Positions 34,133 to 38,271 of a stretch of DNA of 38,271 nt are shown here, piece by piece; within the stretch, counting starts at the first letter, position 1; each line of letters begins with the position of its first letter. A program made the position numbers and the translations under genes. The DNA lies in the NCBI GenBank assembly GCA_964058805.1, contig CAXKVV010000330.1, forward strand, positions 1 through 38,271, read 5' to 3'. Below the pieces are notes generated by a model. That model was not told the DNA's origin. It searched no databases and was given only the letters and a program-made list of their open reading frames with translations. Source of the DNA: Schoenoplectus triqueter. Lineage: Eukaryota; Streptophyta; Magnoliopsida; Poales; Cyperaceae.

Positions 34133-34603
34133 TCAATCCAACCGTTTGGCCTCCTTTTTTTTCCCTCGAACCTCGTTTCTTTCTAGCACTTGTTCTTCTT
34201 CTTGTGGGGTCTCAGTGTCAGAGAGGAAGTCAACTGCCGGGCCGCTGTTATCGGGGCTCACTGGGTTTGGATTTGGATTCGGAATCGGATTCAGGAGGTA
34301 GAGAGGCGATCCCATAGAATCAGGTTGGGATGAAGAAGAGTTGGATTCTTTGAATTTGGATTTGGGTGTCAGTTCGACTCGTGGGGATAATTTTTGATTC
34401 TTTTCAAAGGCTAATCTGTCTTCTATCTGTAGAAAGAGGATGTAAAAAGCAAAAAGACGAGTAATTGAATAATGATTATTCCTTGAATTAGAAATGTAAT
34501 AGGGATTAGCGCTAGTATAACCGTTTGTATTTGCAAATTTTGCACGATTACCTACCTGGTCGAGAGAGGAGAAGAAACGAGCATGAGGAGAGAAGCGATG
34601 CAT
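34133..34603 (-). CDS. Small two-exon gene, possible organelle-targeted protein of 113 residues
   Basis: I do not recognise this protein. Exon 1 is 34603-34556 (ATG at 34603; 16 codons, MHRFSPHARFFSSLDQ), with donor GTAGGT. Exon 2 is 34426-34133, after the acceptor TTTCTACAG, and ends in TGA. Phase is kept at the junction. The start is basic, hydroxylated and free of acidic residues until Asp15, as in mitochondrial presequences. The rest is hydrophilic: KSKFKESNSSSSQPD, then NPIPNPNPNPVSPDNSGPAV, an acidic LSDTETPQEEEQ and a basic tail. The unspliced frame is also open, so intron retention would give 156 residues. It lies head to head with the PPR gene, ATGs 419 bp apart, which suggests a shared promoter region. 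Further 3' exons cannot be excluded. Confidence 0.6.
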   Translation of the reverse strand: MHRFSPHARFFSSLDQVGNRAKFANTNGYTSANPYYISNSRNNHYSITRLFAFYILFLQIEDRLAFEKNQKLSPRVELTPKSKFKESNSSSSQPDSMGSPLYLLNPIPNPNPNPVSPDNSGPAVDFLSDTETPQEEEQVLERNEVRGKKKEAKRLD

Positions 34604-35022
34604 GGTGGAGGGGAGATATGGATTTTACTGGATTCTTCTCTGGTCAGACGAAATGGAGTCATGGAGAGCGGAATCAGCCGATCCAATGTGGGTGTTGATG
34701 AAATCGGGTTATAGGGTTACCGGTTACTTGGTAGATCCGTTAAAGCCCGTTTACAGGTCAATGTTATTGGCAGTGGGTGCGTTGACTGCTGACTGGAGAC
34801 TTTTTAGCACATTCGGGTCGGATTGGACGTTAAATTCAAACCAGTATGTCCGCTTCGCGTTAGGGAAAGGGTTCGCTGGTTTCTTTTCTAACGGAAATCG
34901 AAATCCTTCCCTTCAAATTCCCGCGTCATATAAATGTTTCTTCCGGAAATTCACAGAAAGGGGAAAAGTATTTGTTTGCTGGCAGAGAGAGCTAACATAT
35001 CGATGCTTCTAAAGCTCAAATC
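34604..35022. promoter_or_regulatory. Divergent promoter region between the small gene and the PPR gene
   Basis: 419 bp separate the two start codons. A TATA-like CATATAAATG at 34928-34937 sits about 90 bp before the PPR ATG. The plus-strand open frame at 34602-35012 shows no recognisable protein and ends just before the PPR start; I treat it as chance in UTR or promoter sequence. Confidence 0.5.
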
Positions 35023-37137
35023 ATGAAGAGACTTCTTACTCGTACCTCCCCTACTAAGCACCTCTTCTTTCCAGGTTCCCTTAACGGAGCCCACAAGTAT
35101 TTGTCCTACCTACCTTGCCAAAAAGAAAACCACAGTAAAGAAAGCTCCTATTGGAAGCATGCCTTGTCGTGCCTTCTTAGAGAAGAGCAGATTGATGAAG
35201 CCCAAGAGCTGTTTGCTAAAATTCCCTCTCCTGATGTGCAACTTTTCACCATGATGATTAATGGCTTGTCCAAATCCTGCCGCTTTGCTGATGCTTTTCG
35301 ACTTTTTGATTATATGCCTATCAGAGATGTTGCTGCATGGAACTCAATCCTTAAAGCCTATTTTGATTGTGGAGATCTTAACGGTGCGCTTAATATGTTT
35401 GATAAAATGCCAGAACGAAATGTGATCTCATGGACGACCGTGATTAATGGGCTTGCACAGTTTGGTAGAATAGATGATGCTGAGGTGGTGTTTTCCAGGA
35501 TTCCTCAGAAGGATACAGCTTCATGGAATGCTATGATTTCTGGGTACTTGATCAATAAAGAAATTACTAAGGCCCGCATTTTGTTCGATGAAATGCCAAG
35601 GAGAAATGTTATTTCGTGGACAGCAATAATTGGTGGTTATGTACAAAATGGCTGCAGTGAAGAGGCTTTAATACTCTTCAATCATATGTGGCATTTGGGA
35701 ATCAAACCCACAGAAAGCACTTATGCTTGTTTGCTAACTGCTTGTGCCAATGCTTCCAGTTTCATATCAGGGGCTCAAATCCATGCCCAATTACTAAAAA
35801 GCAGCCACATTTTAGATGGTTATGTTACCACTTCTCTTCTGACACTTTATGCTAAATGTAAGAAAATTGATCTCTCTAAGCGTATATTTGATGACACTTG
35901 CTATAAAACTGTGGTCACTTGGACAGCCCTTATCACTGGTTATAATGTCAATGAAAAGTATGCACAAGCATTAGTTGAGTTTAATGAAATGGTTGTTTCT
36001 GGGATAAAGCCCAACCAGTCTACTTTCACTAGTGCATTAAACTCTTGTTCTGGTCTTGAAGCTCTTGACAAAGGAAAGAAGATCCATGCCAGCACGGTGA
36101 AATTTGGTTTAGACCTTGATCCATTTGTGGGGAACTCATTACTTGTTATGTACCATAAATGTGGCAATATAGATGCAGGTCTAAACATCTTTGAAAATAT
36201 TTATGACAGAAATCTTGTCTCTTGGAACTCTGTTATAGTTGGTTGTGCACAAAATGGTTATGCATCATTAGCTCTGAAACTATTTGATGAAATGAATCGG
36301 CGTCTTGTAAAGCCTGATGCAATCACCTATACTGGTTTGTTGACGGCTTGCAGTCATGCTAGGATGCTTGACAAAGGTAGGTACTACTTTGAAATGTTGA
36401 AAAGAGATCTTTCTATCGAGGTTAAGATGGAGCACTATGTTTGCATGGTTGATATTTTGGGTAGATGCGGAAAATTAGATGAAGCAGAAAAATTGATACG
36501 AGATATGCCATTAAGACCAAATGTTGCTATATGGCTAGCGCTGCTTGGTGCATGTAGATTGCTTGGAGATGTTGAAGCGGCTGAAAGAGCTTCCAAGGAA
36601 ATATTTAGTCTTGACCCTGGTAATAGTGGTGCCTATGTTTTACTGTCTAACATTTATGCCATGGCTGGTAGATGGAATGATGTAGTACAAACTCGAGGAA
36701 TGATGAGGCACAGAGGTGTTACTAAGGTCACTGGATACAGTTGGATAACAATAAGAGATGAAAGGCATGAATTTGTAAGCGGAGACAGGTCACATCCCAT
36801 GACCCGAGAGATATACATAAAGCTAGAATGGTTGGAAACAAAGTTAACGGAGTATGGCTATGTTCATGACAAGAATTTTGCATTGCATGATGTTGATGAT
36901 GAACAAAAGGCGACTGTATTGACACACCACAGTGAGAAGATCGCGGTTGCTTTTGGTTTGTTAAGTACTGTAGAGGGAAGCACAATTAGGGTTATGAAGA
37001 ACCTTAGGGTTTGTGGGGATTGCCACTCTGCTATTAAACTCGTTTCTAAAATTGTCAGAAGGGATATTGTGCTGAGGGATTCAACCCGATTCCATCACTT
37101 CAGAGACGGGTCCTGTTCTTGCGGAGATTACTGGTAG
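35023..37137 (+). CDS. PLS-class pentatricopeptide repeat protein with DYW domain
   Basis: A single-exon gene of 704 codons plus stop. Residues 1-35 are basic and Ser/Thr-rich (MKRLLTRTSPTKH), fitting an organelle presequence. About thirteen PPR units follow from ~45 to ~480, with typical steps such as RDVAAWNSILKAY, RNVISWTTVINGL, KDTASWNAMISGY and RNLVSWNSVIVGC. Then come E/E+ segments (~480-610; PNVAIWLALLGACR, GNSGAYVLLSNIYA). The DYW domain closes the protein: HSE at 636-638 is the deaminase HxE motif, CGDCH begins at ~664, and the last residues are CSCGDYW. Such proteins bind organellar RNA and usually direct C-to-U editing; all expected catalytic and zinc residues are present. Target and organelle cannot be read from sequence. 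ATG 35023 is the first in frame, preceded by a TATA-like box. Intact, with no frameshift. Confidence 0.93.
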   Translation: MKRLLTRTSPTKHLFFPGSLNGAHKYLSYLPCQKENHSKESSYWKHALSCLLREEQIDEAQELFAKIPSPDVQLFTMMINGLSKSCRFADAFRLFDYMPIRDVAAWNSILKAYFDCGDLNGALNMFDKMPERNVISWTTVINGLAQFGRIDDAEVVFSRIPQKDTASWNAMISGYLINKEITKARILFDEMPRRNVISWTAIIGGYVQNGCSEEALILFNHMWHLGIKPTESTYACLLTACANASSFISGAQIHAQLLKSSHILDGYVTTSLLTLYAKCKKIDLSKRIFDDTCYKTVVTWTALITGYNVNEKYAQALVEFNEMVVSGIKPNQSTFTSALNSCSGLEALDKGKKIHASTVKFGLDLDPFVGNSLLVMYHKCGNIDAGLNIFENIYDRNLVSWNSVIVGCAQNGYASLALKLFDEMNRRLVKPDAITYTGLLTACSHARMLDKGRYYFEMLKRDLSIEVKMEHYVCMVDILGRCGKLDEAEKLIRDMPLRPNVAIWLALLGACRLLGDVEAAERASKEIFSLDPGNSGAYVLLSNIYAMAGRWNDVVQTRGMMRHRGVTKVTGYSWITIRDERHEFVSGDRSHPMTREIYIKLEWLETKLTEYGYVHDKNFALHDVDDEQKATVLTHHSEKIAVAFGLLSTVEGSTIRVMKNLRVCGDCHSAIKLVSKIVRRDIVLRDSTRFHHFRDGSCSCGDYW

Positions 37138-37721
37138 TGCCTGTAACTTTACAGTTTTCTTTTCTTTGTTTGTTGTAAAATATAGGATAGGCTAACAGAA
37201 AAGGAAATAATTACCCTCTCATACACTCTTTGGATATATGATTTTGGCACTAATAACATCTTTCTATTATATGCTATATTTTGTAATTCTTTTGTCTTTA
37301 TTGGAGAGATGCAAACTCTCCTTTATAGATAACACATCACAAGTTGCTCACAGGCAGATCTCAGCAACAAGGAAAGCATACAATGTGAACAAATGGGGCT
37401 TGTTTGTAGTTGACTTGTATAACAAGTCACCTCCAGAAATTTTGTAATAGAAATCCTACACTTATCCCAGAGAGTTCTCTTAATATTCCCCTAGTATATT
37501 CCAAATTTGTAAATAAGAGGAATAAATAGCTGGTATCAAATATGATGACACAAAAAAGAGTCAAAGCAGAACTGTCATTAAAATAGTCAGATAATCAGTG
37601 AAGTCCATCCTAGGAAGACAACAAAATCATGAGTATCATTAGTAAAACAAATCTCTCAGCTCATCTTTACCTGAAAGAAATAGCATAAACATTCCTAGAA
37701 ACTGGATGTTCATTCTAAATT
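37138..37721. other. Convergent intergenic region between the PPR and X8 genes
   Basis: It contains the 3' UTRs of both genes. The short open frame at 37238-37447 has no recognisable features. No element ends were seen. Confidence 0.5.
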
Positions 37722-38271
37722 CTAGGCAAACACGCAACCACCATAACCTGCATTGATATAGGGGAGAAAGAAAGAAAATGATAACCAATTAATCCACTGG
37801 AATTAACCAAGAAGCTGAAAACCTTTCTAGACTGAATTTAAAATGAAGTCTTACTGGGGTCAGTTAAGACAACAATTGCTGAGTTCTTGAAATTGCAATT
37901 CCAAGCGTTTCTCCCTCTGGATTCGTAGTAGAGGTTCATGGCCACTGAAGCATGAGAAATCAAGTTGTCAGGGTTAAAACATGGCTTACCCCTTTGTAAC
38001 ACACTGCAGTCAACCTGAGAGCATGCATAGTTCAGGTTCCCAAGTAGAGTCGCTTCATCTGTCGAAGGCTTAGCAACACACCAGGTTTTCTGTACAAAAA
38101 AAATGTGACAATAAGTGTTGTATCTGTTTGGTGATTGATTAGGAAATGAGATACTGAAATGTTACTGTCATCACTTGCTAGTTGCTGGTACCTCTCCTTG
38201 CACAAGTCGAACTGTGTGTCCAATTCCTGCTAAAAGGAAACTTGTAGTTAAGACTTAAGATTGAAAACTTT
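37722..38271 (-). CDS. X8 (CBM43) domain protein, last three coding exons; 5' part off the window
   Basis: Exons on the minus strand are 38226-38192, 38089-37855 and 37747-37722 (TAG). They join in phase to give ...GHTVRLVQGE, then KTWCVAKPSTDEATLLGNLN, YACSQVDCSVLQRGKPCFNP, and after a further exon-spanning stretch SYGGCVFA. The domain has the six X8 cysteines (TWC, YAC, VDC, KPC, WNC, GGC) plus the WNC and GGCVF signatures. X8/CBM43 modules bind beta-1,3-glucan (callose). They occur in plasmodesmata callose-binding proteins and at the C-terminus of some glucan endo-1,3-beta-glucosidases. Here the protein stops right after the domain, so there is no GPI tail. The residues before the domain do not look like a signal peptide, so more N-terminal sequence is expected beyond 38271. 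Whether a glucanase domain is present cannot be told. Confidence 0.85.

Noticed and set aside
34602..35012. Plus-strand open frame of 136 codons before the PPR gene
   Set aside because: It has no recognisable domain, overlaps the start of the minus-strand small gene and ends 10 bp before the PPR start codon; most likely chance in promoter or UTR sequence.
37238..37447. Plus-strand 69-codon frame after the PPR gene
   Set aside because: It has no recognisable motif, lies in the likely 3' UTR, and shows neither splice signals nor similarity to a known family.

Overview
This is nuclear DNA of a flowering plant, almost certainly a eudicot. The genes have many GT-AG introns, the intergenic DNA is AT-rich and full of MITEs, LTR-retroelement debris and satellite repeats, and the proteins are plant-type (RST1, a KDM3-class JmjC demethylase, a DYW-type PPR protein, an X8-domain protein). 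I read exon boundaries by eye from splice signals and frame continuity; no alignment or transcript was available. The species cannot be named from this evidence.

Layout. (1) 1-8610, minus strand: 20 coding exons of an RST1/focadhesin-type gene, N-terminus to roughly residue 1100; the 3' part lies off the left edge. (2) 8611-11493: intergenic, with a possible small MITE and a nested pair of Tourist-like MITEs, the inner one carrying about 0.8 kb of ATT-rich microsatellite. (3) 11494-22345: a repeat island. In minus-strand order it reads LTR, initiator-Met-tRNA primer binding site, degenerate gag, second LTR, second primer-binding-site-like sequence, then about 18 copies of a 176-bp satellite, then the last 130 bp or so of a third LTR. 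To the right of the element come a 147-bp tandem repeat, an old LTR-retroelement-like block, and about three more satellite monomers. (4) 23756-29138, plus strand: a complete ten-exon KDM3/JHDM2-like histone demethylase gene of 716 codons with intact Fe(II) ligands, but with no recognisable RING-type zinc finger ahead of the JmjC part. (5) 29139-34130: repeat-rich intergenic DNA with another retroelement-like block and two neighbouring MITEs, each flanked by a perfect 9-bp direct repeat. (6) 34133-34603, minus: a small two-exon gene, head to head with (7) 35023-37137, plus: an intronless DYW PPR gene. (8) 37722 to the right edge, minus: the last three coding exons of an X8 (CBM43) domain protein, convergent with the PPR gene.

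The genes look like independent housekeeping loci (cytoplasmic RNA turnover and wax, histone methylation, organelle RNA editing, cell wall), not a pathway cluster. The most unusual structure is the repeat island, where a satellite array occupies the place of a retrotransposon's internal region. The RING-less KDM3 gene is the most interesting coding observation.
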